From Agelaius tricolor (lineage: Eukaryota > Chordata > Aves > Passeriformes > Icteridae): 64,000 bases of DNA. The notes beneath the pieces are model-generated. The model had not been told where the DNA came from. It did not search any database and saw nothing but the letters and a program-made list of their open reading frames with translations. The stretch covers positions 55,867,381 through 55,931,380 of the forward strand of contig JALJCS010000001.1 in NCBI GenBank assembly GCA_023055355.1, in the 5' to 3' direction. How positions within the stretch are numbered: the stretch's first letter is position 1; every line of letters starts with the position of its first letter. The position numbers and the translations under genes are program-made. Positions 38,550-51,000 of this stretch are shown piece by piece.

Positions 38550-40430
38550 TTTGTCACAGAGCTCAATTTGTAGCGACAGACACATGCTGCATCACCCTGA
38601 GTGACAACTACAATAAAAAAATAAAGGTCCCTGAAGAAGGAATGCTGACATTTTGTCTTTCCATATGCCAATATGTGCTCTTTTCATCATAGAATAAGTT
38701 TAAACACATTTACTTTGTTACACCATCGTGGTATTGAATTCTAAGTGAAGATGCTCATATTTTCAAAGGAATTTAGATCATTAGAGTCACACATTTCAGT
38801 AAGGAAAATGTTCTCATCTACTTTAAAAATGACATTTGGGTGACATTTAAAGTTACTGAGTCAATGGAACAGACTTTTTTTTTCTTTTCCTGAGAATGGA
38901 ACTTCAAAATGAGCCATCTGTAAAAAAAAAACCAAAAACAAGGGAAAGAAAAAAAAAAGAAGAATAAACTTAGTCCAGTCCAGTTGCAAAAATTATGCTA
39001 ATTTTACTATGGAAAAGGCTTAAGCTTCTTCTATCTTTATAAAAATTTAGCAGATAATATTTCTGTCAGAATTCCAACCTGACATAATAGGGTAGTACTG
39101 TCACACTATCACCAACAAATTTGAAAGGTAACACTCCAAAGCAATTTTAGTTTGATCTTCTCAGGTTATCTGACATGATACCCAACACATTTTTTAATGA
39201 GACTGAGAGAGGAACTGTTTGTTAACTGGTTGTGGGACATAAGTGGCACAAAACTTTCACAGACACCATTCTGAAAGGTCAGGTTTTAACATTTGTGATC
39301 ACCTGTTGAATTAAATCCTAGCCAGCTGCCTTCTGGGTGTTTAGGTTCATACTTCCAAAAGTTTCTACTTAACATTCCAAGCACTTAACCTGTTAAATTA
39401 TTTGAACAATGCCAATACCAGCTCTTGTACATACTCAAGGCTCCTACAATTCAAGCACTAGGTTGGCTCTGCTCAATAGGGAAGAGCCATCCACTGCCTT
39501 CTTTCTGGGATGGTAATCCCACTGGGAATCTTGCAGCACACTAGGCTAGGTGAAATCTCAGGGAACAGGACTCTTCTTTCTGCCCTACTCTCCATCAGAC
39601 CTATGACACTGGAGGTCTACCTCATCCCCTCTCCTGGGACAGACGAAAAGCTGAACTTCAGCGTTTTCAGGAGAGCTTCAACCACAGGGTGTCCTGGCAT
39701 AGTTTTGCACCTTTTCTTTTAGCCAAATTATTTGAATCTGTTCTTGAAGTACAAATCTTCATCCCATTGGTCATGGCATACTTTGAAGAGAAAAAGCCTT
39801 GTTCCTGTTAAAAAGCTCAAGCAATGTAACACCAATATCAGAGCTGTCTTAGTCTTCTTCAAGAAGAAATTACAAAGGAAACATGTACAGAGCACTAAAT
39901 TAGAATCTCAAAACACACAGAATGAGCACAGGTATTTTTAAACACAAAAGAGACTGTTAGGTCCACCAGGTAACAGGATTATAAAGCATATGTTTTCACT
40001 TCAAAACATTTTATTTAAGTTTTGTACTATTTGGTATTTGTAAAAGGCTAAAAAGTAAAAAAAACCCAACAATCTACTTACAATTCTACCATATTTTCAA
40101 GCTGCAAACCAGCAATTAGGAGCAAAAAGCTGTAGACCATGGGCAGGACTGAATGACTTACTCATTGACAAGCAATGTTCTCATTTAAAGACATATCAAG
40201 AAATCAAAATTATATTTAAAAACTATTATGTCCTTTTTTAAAATTTTTCTTTCCCCAGAGGTGGGTAAAAATCAATGACAGAGAAGAGGAAGAATGTGGC
40301 AGGCCTGGAGAGATTGAAAGTGCAGCTGAAATCTTTGTTGTACTGTGGCCTAAGTGAGAAAAAGAAGAGCAAGATAAGAACCAAACCTGATTCTAACTCC
40401 AAGCAGGAGCCTTGCTGGGTAATACATCTT
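38550..40430. other. Unique sequence, no gene seen
   Basis: Poly-A-rich around 38920-38965. No recognised element. Confidence 0.5.
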
Positions 40431-40785
40431 TCACAGAATCTCTGAATTGGTAATCACAGAATTGTTGGGGCTGGAAAGGAACTCTGGGGATCATCCAGTC
40501 CAACCCCCTGTCAAGGCAGGGTCACCTACAGCAGGTGACCCAGGAATGTATCCAGGTAGGTTTTGAATGTCTCCAGAGAGGGAGACTCCATGACCTTCCT
40601 GGGCAGCCCCTTCCAGTGCTCTGCCACCCTAAATATAATGTATTTTTTCCTTATGTTTAGGTAGAACTTGTAGTTTAGTTTATGGCCATTGCTTCTTGTC
40701 CTGTCAGTGGGCATCATTGAAAATAGTCTGTAACCACAGTCTTGGCACCTGCTTTTGGGATATTTGTATGCATTAACTTTCCAAA
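40431..40785 (-). mobile_element. CR1 LINE 3' end with ORF2 C-terminus remnant, reverse orientation
   Basis: Reads 'tcacagaatc', 'cagaattgttggggctggaa', 'gatcatccagtccaaccccc', 'aggttttgaatgtctccaga', 'gggcagccccttccagtgct', 'cattgcttcttgtcctgtca', the classical CR1 order on the minus strand. The minus-strand frame at 40526-40828 still spells the end of the CR1 reverse-transcriptase ORF, including W-K-G-L-P and M-E-S-P-S-L-E-T-F-K-T-Y-L-D. It is 5'-truncated and cannot be functional. It is one of the better preserved copies here. Confidence 0.95.
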
Positions 40786-42445
40786 CTTCATCAAAAGAGC
40801 AATGCATTTTGCCACCAAGGATCGTCATTGATAGATGAGGATGCCAGATGGTGCATTAAACAAACAAAAAAAAAAGTTTTTAATGTCATTGTTACCATAA
40901 ATTGGTAAATAAAAAAAACCCTTCATCTGGCAACACCATTGGTCATGCATAAATAGTGGGCAAGGGAAATTTATCTTTTTTTGGGCATTTGGGAACAGCT
41001 ACAGCTCTCTTCAAATATAACCCCATAGGTATGTCTAAGCCCATTGCAGGGTTAGCTTCTTCCCACATAACTGATTTCTGAAGAACAAAGCCTCTGATTT
41101 CTGAAGAACAAAAGAAGATTAAGTTATAATCCTAATGAAATGAATATTTATCTTTCCTGAGTTTCCCATAAAGAAATTGCAGTGGAAAAAGAAGGCAGCT
41201 TTGTTGGGTTGAGTAATGAGAAATTAATGTACTTCCATGTGAGCTACAAGCAGAACAGAGCCCTAGAAATTAAGTTAACTAAATAACCTCTACCTCAAAG
41301 TATTAATCAAAACTTTTTAATAGCTTCTAGCAACAGGGCATAGGAGTAGATGACCACAATCATCCAAAGATAACCTTTAATCATTGCTTATAGCTAGACT
41401 CCTAATCTCAAATTTAAATGTTTTATTTTTGCAAAACCTTTTACAATCCTCTCATTGTTACAGATAACAATACCCTCTGTTTTCTCTGTAACAAAATTTT
41501 GGACTTTTTTACAAGAAAAAAAATGTTTCCTTTCCTGGACTAACTTCTTTGACTTTTCTTCTTATGTCACACATTTTAAAATTTGTATTTTAGTTTTATC
41601 TACAAATATCTTCTTTAAGCAGATTATGGAATTTACCACTGTAATTTCTAGTGGGCAATGAGTGACAATGAAAGAAATAAAAGTACTGAAGGAGCAGGAA
41701 ACTCTAAGCACAGAAGAAGATGATTAAGGGTTGAGCAGAAGTCCCTGGACCTCGTCCAAAACAAAAAGTCATTTTTAAGTCTATCACCAAACACACAGAT
41801 TGATGACCTAAAACTGAAGCATCTTTATAAGTGACAGGAAAAAAAACCAAACCAAAACAAAACCAAAAACCAAAAAAATAACAGAGTGAGGCTACTACCT
41901 GGAGTGTCATTTTGTCTAGAAAAAGGAATTTGAGGCAAAGCTAACACAAAGGACTTCTACCTGATCTTGTAAGAGTTAACTGACTTACAGCTAGAGGAAA
42001 AAATTATACAAAATGTAACAGTACAAAGTATAGGATCATGGCTATAAGGATAAAAATGTCAGTTCTGGTCTTGCTTGCTGGAATTGGATGAATATGAATT
42101 CCTGGGTGACTCGAACAGACATCAAAAAGAAATGTGATCCTGGGATGTCTCATTGAAATATTTTTAGAAGCAAGTGGTAAAACATTAATGCCATTGTATA
42201 AAGATATGGTAACCCTGCAGCTGCCTGGGTTTATACAGCACAGCAGCAATGTCCCTGTGGATGGGCAGCTCCTCAGGTATATCAGTCAAGTGCAGAACTA
42301 ATAATTCCTGCCACAATATGCTTTAGTTCCCCCGTATGTCTTATGCACCAATGTTAAGCAGTCTACTAACTTCCTGAGCACATTCCCCTTTTTAAATACT
42401 GGTTTTTTACTGCTAAGGGGCAGATATTTTAATTTGTTTCTCCAG
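40786..42445. other. Unique sequence, no gene seen
   Basis: Contains a 23-bp tandem pair (41071-41112) and an (AAACC)-like A-rich tract near 41846-41880. No gene. Confidence 0.5.
41071..41112. repeat. 23-bp tandem duplication
   Basis: CTGATTTCTGAAGAACAAA starts at 41071 and again at 41094. Confidence 0.95.
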
Positions 42446-42583
42446 CTGCCAGAAGATCTCTCCTTCGGAACAGCAGGGGAACAGATGTCAAGGATGAACA
42501 GATATATTTGCATATTGGAAATATCATCTTCATTCGAAATTCAAAATATAGGAGAATATGCTGTGACTGAAAGTGTTGGGAAG
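42446..42583 (+). other. Exon-like segment, 46 codons, phase 0 (unassigned)
   Basis: A pyrimidine-rich tract ending 'aatttgtttctccag' precedes 42446, and GGGAAG|GTATGT marks the end. The 138 nt between are open in phase 0 for exactly 46 codons (starting L-P-E-D-L-S-F and ending V-T-E-S-V-G-K). Both splice sites are close to consensus. No family was recognised, no neighbouring exon in a compatible phase was found within a few kilobases, and pseudo-exons like this are common in vertebrate introns. Confidence 0.25.
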
Positions 42584-43209
42584 GTATGTTCAAGTGTAGG
42601 ATTGTCTCCTTATCCTGAACAACCAAATTACAGTATTTATTCTATTCAGTAGAGTAATACTCTAAGTTAATACTCCTCAGTATTTATTCCTGAGGAGGTG
42701 TATAAAAGTTTATCTATATGTAAATTTTAATATGTTTATTAACCTTCTTACTATAAAGGTAAATAGCATCCTTTGTTTCCTTTGTTATTTGATTTGAAAT
42801 GAGAAAAGTATTAGATATATGATCTGCAAATACAATCTTTTTGCATAAAATATAGGGTGGTTTTATGCAGTAATGATAAAGTAATTAAGAAATATGGAAA
42901 AAACTTGGTCACAAGCTCAGTTTCTTTAAGTCAGATTAAAAAAAAATAATGCAACAACTAGATGTGTTTGGGCCTTGCAGGGTAAACATTCTGCAAAAAT
43001 AATTGCTCCCTTTCAAGTGGAGCTAAAAACAAGGCAAGCAGTAATGTCCATAGTAATTATCAGTGGGTTAGTCATCTGCAAACACCTCTGGCAATCAGAG
43101 CTGAAGTTCCTAAGAGACAATTTGAAGCTCCCTTGCCTCCCTCCTTTGAGCAGGGAAAGCAGCTGCTCCAATTGCTCAAACATCTTGGGAGATGCACTGA
43201 TAAGTGAAT
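42584..43209. other. Unique sequence, no gene seen
   Basis: A 78-codon + strand frame at 42975-43211 has no supporting signals. Confidence 0.45.
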
Positions 43210-43560
43210 AGGGGCTACTGAAGTTTCCAATACTAGCAAAATTATAGGGACAACTTTATTGTCACCAAGGATGAACCTGGCAGCTTTGTTTATTCACTCC
43301 CAGTCACTACTTGGGAGCAATTCAGCACAGAGCCCCTTCCTGTCTCTACCTGGAGACCCAGGGCCATTCCCAGCCATGGCCCGGCCTGCCTTCCAAAGGA
43401 CACATCCTTTGCCCTTAGTTTGAGTTCAGTGCCCCTCTAAACCAAGCCCCTAAAGTTCCTTCTCTGGAGTATTGTGTATTCCTGTCTCGAGCTGGAAGTG
43501 ATTCTTTGTGACAGATTAATAAAACATTTATACTAAGTTAATTACACTCATCTCAGTGCC
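43210..43560 (+). other. LTR-like G+C-rich remnant (tentative)
   Basis: A G+C-richer block of about 300 bp passes into 'gtgtattcctgtctcgagct', 'gaagtgattctttgtgacag' and an AATAAA at 43518-43523, then A+T-rich sequence. That arrangement resembles the R/U5 end of a decayed avian endogenous-retrovirus LTR. I cannot see matching LTR ends, a primer-binding site or a target duplication, and no viral coding sequence accompanies it. Confidence 0.25.
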
Positions 43561-45636
43561 AAATCCCTACCTCTTACAACAGCCAAAATTATTCACATAT
43601 AAAGTACATTCCAGCTTCAGCTGCAGAATACCAGAAGGCTTGGTATACAAAACAAAGGATGAGAAGACTCATAAATCACAGGAAAATAAACCTCTGGGAA
43701 ATCATTACTATTTAACCATATGTTGTCTTCTTTCTTTTTTTTTTTTTTCTGCTAGCAATGATAAATCCTATACACACAAAAAAGAATCATTTAAATCCTT
43801 AAACTGATTCTTAATTTAAAGTCATGTTGAGGAATAAAGCTTAAACAGCTGATAGAACAGATCAAATCTTTGCTTACAGGTTTTACAGTAGAATCAAAAC
43901 TTACAACAGGGACTGATCCTTTCAAAGCACTTAATAGGTAAAAATAAAATCAAAATAAAAACTTCTTTAAAAAAAATTTCTTGTGTTACATGCTCACTTA
44001 AATATATTCTATTTACATATAAAGTGACACATTCTGAAAGATCCATACGAAGATTTTTCAGAAAAGTTATTCCACAGGAAACATTGGGTACTCTCTCTGT
44101 TTTGAAATGGCTCACAAAATAAAACTTTCACAAACTCCTCAACTACCACTGGTTCTACCTGCAAGAAACAACAATCACAGCACTTTTCAAACTACTGGTT
44201 AACCATTTATGGAAGTAATGGTTTGAAATGCTCAATAAATTCTTTTTACACAATTCATGTGTTTTATAATCTCTGTGAAACATCATTCAGCTGAAGGGTG
44301 TTGTAGAAGACATCAGCACTGACCACTTGTGATAAAGCTATTTTCTGGAACCCTTGACACTGCAGATTCTCAGACTACTGCAGCATCCCTTGAGTGGTAG
44401 ACCAACTGATTCCTCTGTTAGACTTGAACACCTGAGTCCACCTTTGCAAAGGATGTTTTCAAATCCATGGTACATCACTGGAACTTTTGTTCCTGAGTAC
44501 CAAAACGTAAATACCTAATACCTGCTTGTGTTATAATCAGAATTTGGGGTTTTTAAGTTCATCATAAGTCACTGGATCTTCATTTAAACATCTACATTTT
44601 ACAGTGGAAAATTAGAATGATAGGAGTAAATAATAGACCTTCTCGGGGGCCTTCATCGCCACTGTTCCTGGAAAGTCTTCCTGCTCACATCCTAACTCTT
44701 CCACAGTTCTCCAAGCCTAGCCATTGTTATTTGCTTAGAGACTGAAAATAACATTTATCTGAAACTGGAATAATCAGTTGTAATTTGAAAATATTAGATG
44801 ATTTTTAGCCAAAAAATTTTGCCAGGTTTCTTAACATGTATAGCTTTGAATAGATATTTGCTTGTTTAGGGGCAGAGAAGGTAGCCCTCATTTTATACAG
44901 AAAAATAATTTTTCCTACAATGTTCAAAAAAAGCTATATGGTCTGAGTTTCATGATAAAGCACAGCCTAGCAAAAAACAAAACCAAAGAAACCCAAACAC
45001 TTAAAAATATTTTAAATCCACAATATGGGGAAAAAACAAGCCAAAAAAATCCCTATAGCACTATAGCAGTTTTCTCTGAGATGAATACAACAAAAGAAAG
45101 AGGTTACCTTTGTACTTTCCTGCAAGGTACAGAAAACTCATCTTTGTCAGTACTGTGCTCAGGAACAAGGTCAGTGTGGTCAGAAAAACCTGACTCCTGG
45201 TGCCTCCTGAGCAGGTGTGGCCTTCTGTGCATGGGTGCCACCAGGGTGTGCCAGCTGCAGATATCCTGAGAGCTCACTGGACCCAGCAATAATCATTATC
45301 CATTCTATTACTGAGATACTAATTTAGAGTCCCGTCCTGGAAAGTGTTTCAAATGACAGTCCTGATGACCACAAGAACAGCTCTTAGGTTTTCAGGAATA
45401 CAAAGTATTTGAAGTACTAAACATGGATCTTAATCTGAGTTTAATTACATTATGCATCAAAAGTTCATGCAGTTCATTTTCATATATTTTTTCACAGCAT
45501 GTAGAGAGTGCTAAGACTGCAGGAAATTTCCATCTGTTTTCTCCAAACAGTTTTCCCTCCAACTGTTAATGTTTCCATTGACAAAATATGTTAATCTCTT
45601 CTCTGTCGTTCACATGAAAACAAGTATTTTCCTGAA
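43561..45636. other. Unique sequence, no gene seen
   Basis: The 135-codon + strand frame at 44862-45269 is the longest open frame of the window, but its first half is Lys/Asn/Thr-rich low-complexity translation and no motif is recognisable. An old 8-bp tandem pair lies near 45052-45067. Confidence 0.5.
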
Positions 45637-46164
45637 ATCATAGAATCATAAAATAGCCTGTGTTGGAAAGGGCCTTAGACATCATCCTACTATTCTTAAT
45701 CCCATGCCTGCCTGTCATGGACAGGAGCACTTTCCACTAGACAATGGAGTATCCAGACCACATTGCTCACAGCTCCACCCAGTTCCAGCCTGAGCTGGAA
45801 CACTTCCAGGGATGGGACACTTTGGGCAGCATGGTCCCATGCCTTACTACCCTCAGAGTGGAGAATTTCTTCTTACTATTTTATCCAAATCTACTCTCTT
45901 TCAGTTTGAAGCCTTGTCCTGTTATTACATGCCCTTTTAAAATATCCTTCTCCAGGTCTCCTGTTGCTTCCTTCCACATACTGGAAAGGTGCAATCTGGT
46001 CATTCCGAAGCCTTTATTTCTCCAGGCTGATCAATTCCAATCCTCTCAACATTTCCTCATCCATCCAGCCATCTTGATGACCCTTCTCTGGACTTGCTCC
46101 AACAGGTTGAGGTCCTTCCTGTGCTGAGGACCTCAGAGCTGGATGCAGCACTCTAGGTGGAGTC
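45637..46164 (-). mobile_element. CR1 LINE 3' part, reverse orientation (longest copy)
   Basis: About 530 bp in CR1 order on the minus strand: 'aatcatagaatcataaaata', 'gtgttggaaagggccttaga', 'agcctgagctggaacacttc', 'agggatgggacactttgggc', 'gtttgaagccttgtcctgtt', 'tttctccaggctgatcaatt', 'cttctctggacttgctccaa', 'gctggatgcagcactctagg'. It is 5'-truncated at a poly-T tract. The 127-codon + strand frame (45744-46127) is antisense to CR1 and is not a gene. Confidence 0.95.
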
Positions 46165-46808
46165 TTTTTTTTTCCAAATGCAAGTTTCTTTTTTTTATTT
46201 AGAGCTCCTTTGTAAAATGATTTTTAAAGGTGAAAAAACACGTGATTGAATTATTTTCAGCAGTATGTTCAACTCTCTAGCCCAGCATTAAGCAGCTGTT
46301 AGTAAAGATTAAAATAACCTAAGTTTCTTTTATGTACAAAATTATTAAGCATATATATTTCATATCTACAGAAAAAGTAGGTTATGTCTGTCTTGAGAGA
46401 ATAAGCTCCTTCTTTTGAAGATAATTAATATCAAAACAATGCAGAGTTTTTTTTATTCCCAGCTATTTTTAAAAAGGACAGAAATTCTTATGCATTTTTA
46501 AGTGAAACAATGATTTCAAACTAATTACAAGCTCAGGTTCTGGCATTAAATAGCTGAGACAACTTTTGAGTAAAATACTCCTAAGTTATCATAAAAAATA
46601 AAGATTTTTTTTAATTTAAATGTATTAGGGTCTTTTTGTTATTTCATTTAATTCATCTTTTCTGAGTAAAAACAGACTTTATTTTCTTTGTTCAGGAATG
46701 AAGTGTAGGCTACAGCAAAATGTTTCACAATTTTAGCCCATGTAGCTCATGTATGGTCTATCTCTATATTTATAGCAAAAGACAGTAGAATTAATGGATT
46801 TCCCATAC
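46165..46808. other. Unique A+T-rich sequence, no gene seen
   Basis: Poly-T tract at the CR1 border, otherwise nothing recognised. Confidence 0.55.
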
Positions 46809-46953
46809 CTGGTAGCTATGTAAACCAGAATTCTTAAATTCTTTGCCTCTCCTGAAAAAACTCTTCCTTCAGGAAAGTAGTGCTCTTCCATGCTCTCTAA
46901 CTCAATGTTAGAGTCTCCTATTACAATGACATCGTTCTTTTTACAAACAGATT
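46809..46953 (-). other. Exon-like segment with V-I-V-I-G-D-S-N (unassigned)
   Basis: On the minus strand, 'tttgtatcatgtcag' precedes and ACCAG|GTATGG follows a 145-nt open segment. The frame contains N-D-V-I-V-I-G-D-S-N, then Y-F-P-E-G-R-V about 15 residues on. Hydrophobic strand, G-D-S, then P-G-x-R-V is the general look of block I and following residues in SGNH-type esterases, a domain known from ORF1 of some CR1-like LINEs. The match is weak: it lacks the other SGNH blocks, and the flanks are not recognisably CR1. It could equally be a chance pseudo-exon. Confidence 0.2.
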
Positions 46954-47911
46954 CTGACATGATACAAATACTTGAGAATAAATGTGCAAATTCTCAAAGT
47001 TCCCTCCTGTCTTCTACTGTCAAAAGATGCTGTCAAGCATTATAATGGGCATAGAAATTTCTTTCTTTTTTGTGCTCATGAGATTTTCTTAAGATTCTGA
47101 AATTATTATGACTAGTTCTTTATTAGCATTTGAGCACTCACCACATGCTAGTGTGTAAGAATAATTTGAATGCCCTAGGGTTTTTGCTGACTTGGTGCAT
47201 GTGTCTCTTAGACAGTATTGATGTTATTGATGTTATTGGTGTTATTGATGTGGAATGTTCTTGTACACACTGTGATAAATTAAATAAACCACAATCAGAT
47301 CCCAGAGTACTCATCAGTTCAGATTCTATGTAACTTTTTTCAACATGTGCAAGAATTCATACATGAACCAGGGCATAAAACTCCCTGAAATAAACCAAGA
47401 ATTATATCTAGTAAAATCTGATGTTCTGCTGCGGCTGCTGCAATAACAGCACAATATTATTAAAGTGGCTGTATTACAGTCTCTGTATTTTAACCGGTTT
47501 TATTAATAACATTCTTATGTGTGTTACTGATTGCCAGAGGAAAAATGACTTATAAGCAATTTAATATATTTTGAAACTGAAATAAAAATATTACACTGAA
47601 TTTTTTTTGGTGGTTGCTGTAACTGGACATCCATCTGTATGCTGTTGTATGAGAAAACAGCATTTGACCTTCCTTCTCTTACATGCCAGGGACTGTAGAA
47701 GAAAGATGCTCATGTAGCATTGTGCGCTGCCTCCCTAGTGCTGCCCTGTGAAATCAGCTCTTTTGAAAATCAGTTGCTAGTTAAGGTTTTTCTGCCTATT
47801 GACATAACTCTAACCAGCACTATCAAAATGCACAATAGAAATGCTGAAGGGCTTGGAGCTCCATGGTGCAGCAGATTTTAACTTGCAATTGCTTCTTTTA
47901 TGTTACCGCAG
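46954..47911. other. Unique sequence with a 9-bp repeat, no gene seen
   Basis: Contains the ATTGATGTT repeat (listed). No gene. Confidence 0.5.
47217..47250. repeat. 9-bp tandem repeat, nearly four copies
   Basis: ATTGATGTT units with one A-to-G change in the third. Confidence 0.9.
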
Positions 47912-48026
47912 CACCCTGCCTTCATTGCTATGGAAGTTGCCACAAAGCAGACACCGCTATTATACTTGAAACCAATGCCTCAATATGCACATGGAAAGAG
48001 GATAATTAGATTCCATTGTGTAATAG
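47912..48026 (+). other. Exon-like segment, 115 nt (unassigned)
   Basis: Preceded by a pyrimidine-rich tract ending 'tgttaccgcag' and followed by AATAG|GTGAGG. The segment is open in one frame (H-P-A-F-I-A-M-E-V-A...) with ordinary composition and no low-complexity bias. 115 nt leaves one extra base, so neighbouring exons would need matching phases; none was found. No family recognised. Confidence 0.22.
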
Positions 48027-51000
48027 GTGAGGTGAGGCTAGGATATAGCACATATACTGGATCATATAATTTATTTTCTGAGTCAAAACAGCATGGCATT
48101 TCAAAAGCGGATGAAAGTTAATCAAACATCTGTCCTACAGGGCCTAGACAAGAGGCAAATCCTCACCAGCTTGCCATGACTCTCATATCCTAATCTCTCC
48201 CAGTCAAACTCTGTTAGTGTACTGAGGTTTCCTTTTCAGTGTCAATGTAACTAACAAGATTCCTATTTGCACCATGATCTTACAAATCTAAATTTTTCAC
48301 AGAAATGGCCTTCCAAGAGAAGGAATACAGGTGCCTTATCTGAGACGAAAGCACATTAACACTAGGCAACTGCAATTAAAAAAAAAAATCCCACCCAACA
48401 CCCCAATATTCCAGCTCTGGAAAGATTCCAAAGGAGATTATAATCTAGACTAACTCCTTGAAATGTTTACAATTTTTTAGAAATCACAGTACTCGTTCTT
48501 CATTGGGTCCTGCTCTGCAACAGGGCAAGTGCCCACTGGTGTGTTTGGGACTCCACCATCACCACCCTGAAACATGGCTCAAAGATACAGTTCACTCTCT
48601 CATGTATTAAAACAGCCATATGTCCCATTTACCCTTTACAAAACTTCCCCACTCTCTACTTTAACCAGGAGATTGCTTTTCTATCCCATAATGTCATGAT
48701 CCTTGTACCAGGAAGCTGAATCTGCCACTGATCAGTTTCTGTGCTTGTAAAACATGAACTTAATTTGCCTTATTCTTTTTCCTAGGACAGAATGCGTCAC
48801 CCTCAGGCAGTGGTCTTCTGGGAGCTGAATAAACAATTACTTTAGTCTAAAACATCCCTCTAAGATTTTTTTCTTGAAGAATAGGAGCAAAAAAACCCTT
48901 TGTAGGTTGGTCGTGTAATTTGAGTTTAGATACTTTAAAGCTCTTAAGTAAAATTGACAAAATTAACTCCCTAGTTTTGAGCTTAGTAAATGACAGTAAA
49001 GTGTTTGGGTTGTTGGTCAAGGAGTGCTAGTGGGTTTTTCTGGCTATCTCCAAATGGAGATAGAGGCCAACACTGGTTGAATAAACACCCTGCATAAACA
49101 CCATGGAAAGAAGAAGTTCTGTTGGAGAAAGGGTGCTTGATAGGAAAATATAGAGCTACAGAGCTACACTATTTGTTGAGGAATTGGAAGCCAAAGAGTT
49201 TTTAGTGAGCAAAAGTGGAAAAAAACATATATGGAAGATTAAGAAGGGGTAAAGGAAGCTGCTGACTATTCACTTGGCTCAATGGGTTGAGAAGTACATT
49301 CTGTGAAAACCCAAGCAGCGCACATTGCTGTGTTCAAGGTATTAAGAAATCCATGCTGAAAAACTGGGAGAAAACATACCTGTGTTACATGTGCCTGAGA
49401 AATAAATGAGTTGTGGAAGATCCTAACTCTGAGATCATTGTGCTAAGCTTTGTGCCTGTGAGACATATTAGCACAAAATTTATAAGCTGAAGTAGCTAAT
49501 AGAGGACAGCTCTGAAAAATAAAATAGAAGACAAAGGGACCCATAATCTACTTATGCACTCTCCACCTTTGCGTAACATTTGTGCGAAGGCATGTTTACC
49601 TAATCTTATTCTTAACTCACCTAGTTAGGTAATTTAAAGTTTGAAATCATTTTCCTTTCTACGATCTGAAGCATCAAAGCAATCTGCCTACAAAAGTTCT
49701 TAGATAAAACCTATTACACTGTAATAAATGGCACATCACTGTATATGGCAGAGTTATCTATGTTTGTAGACAAAACATAATGAAAAAATTGTTGCTAGGT
49801 GATTTGTGGTGCTATGCAATAAAACACAACGATGGAGTGTAGGGAAGACAGCAATCTACTCATCTACGTTGCAAGCCTCTCAGATTTGTGTAGACACAAA
49901 TGAAAGAGGAATTGGTGCTTGATTCCCTGGGCTCAAGAGGTAGGACTTAGAGAAGTGTCATGCGCTAAGGGCAATTACCTAAAGCTACCGAGTTCTAAAC
50001 ATTTTGTAATTTGAGTAGCTCTTCAAGAAACTAGAAAAGCCTGTCTCAACTGCACTTCATACACACATATCTTTCATCCAGCTGTCACAGCTATCTGTCT
50101 GATAAAAGGTCCACCTGGAGCTCTATTGCATTTTTTAATCATACTACTAAAGCAAAAATTCTACACTAAATGGAATATTTCTTTTTAAAAGTGTCCAAAT
50201 TACTATCCCAGTCAATCATGTTTCAAACATGTGCCTCCACATTTTCTCTATCCAGTGCTTGCAGCACTTTCCTGTAACTTGCTGTCATAAAAATAGCACT
50301 CATTTCTTTATATAAGCCATCATTAGGCATTATGTATTTTAGCTAAATTGAATACATTGTTTCTTATTAACTCGAAGTGTATCTTAAATCAGCATCATCA
50401 AGCTAAAAATCTCTTTCTGAATATTACCATACATACCACTGAAATGAAAAATGGCAAAAAGTAGTGATTCTGAGACAGGGAATTCTGACAGCTTAATGAT
50501 CAGAGTGAGTAACTAGGGAACACCTCTCCCAGTCCCCAAGGTCTTAGCCAGTTGCAAAACCCATAATGTGTTTCAGTACCAGATTTGCTTGTGAATTATT
50601 TTAGTGTTTTTGAATCACAGTTTTCAACAAAAATATGAGGAAAAAAGATTCTAAGTTGAAATCCAATGCTTCTATAGTTCTGTGAAAGATGTGGGTTCCT
50701 CACTGAAGGCATTTTCCCTTTTTTGTGCATGTGTGTGCAAGTGTCTACATGTGTACACCTCGCCCAGGCCTTAGAAGCCTTTAAGCCTTTTACATTGCTT
50801 TGAAGTGGTTTTGCTATTCTTGAAAAAATTCATTAGTAAGCTCTGTTTTATCATGGTGTATAGTCCTCACTTAATTGCCTATGTGATTTCAGTTTCTCAC
50901 AAATGATCCATTTTAATAAGTAAATAAACCTTTTATTAACCATTCAATTATCCAAACTATAATTTTCTCAGCTAATTCTTCCCCCATTGATTGAAATTCT

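Noticed and set aside
38441..38692. 83-codon + strand frame across the hairpin
   Set aside because: It reads straight through both arms of the inverted repeat and has no protein features; an accident of the repeat.
45238..45253. CTCF-like site CCACCAGGGTGTGCC
   Set aside because: Two core positions differ from the consensus; too weak to claim.
44862..45269. 135-codon + strand frame, longest in the window
   Set aside because: Low-complexity Lys/Asn/Thr-rich translation in its first half, no motif, no splice edges; such length is expected by chance in 64 kb.
45744..46127. 127-codon + strand open frame
   Set aside because: Lies wholly inside a CR1 copy on the minus strand; it is the antisense reading of CR1.
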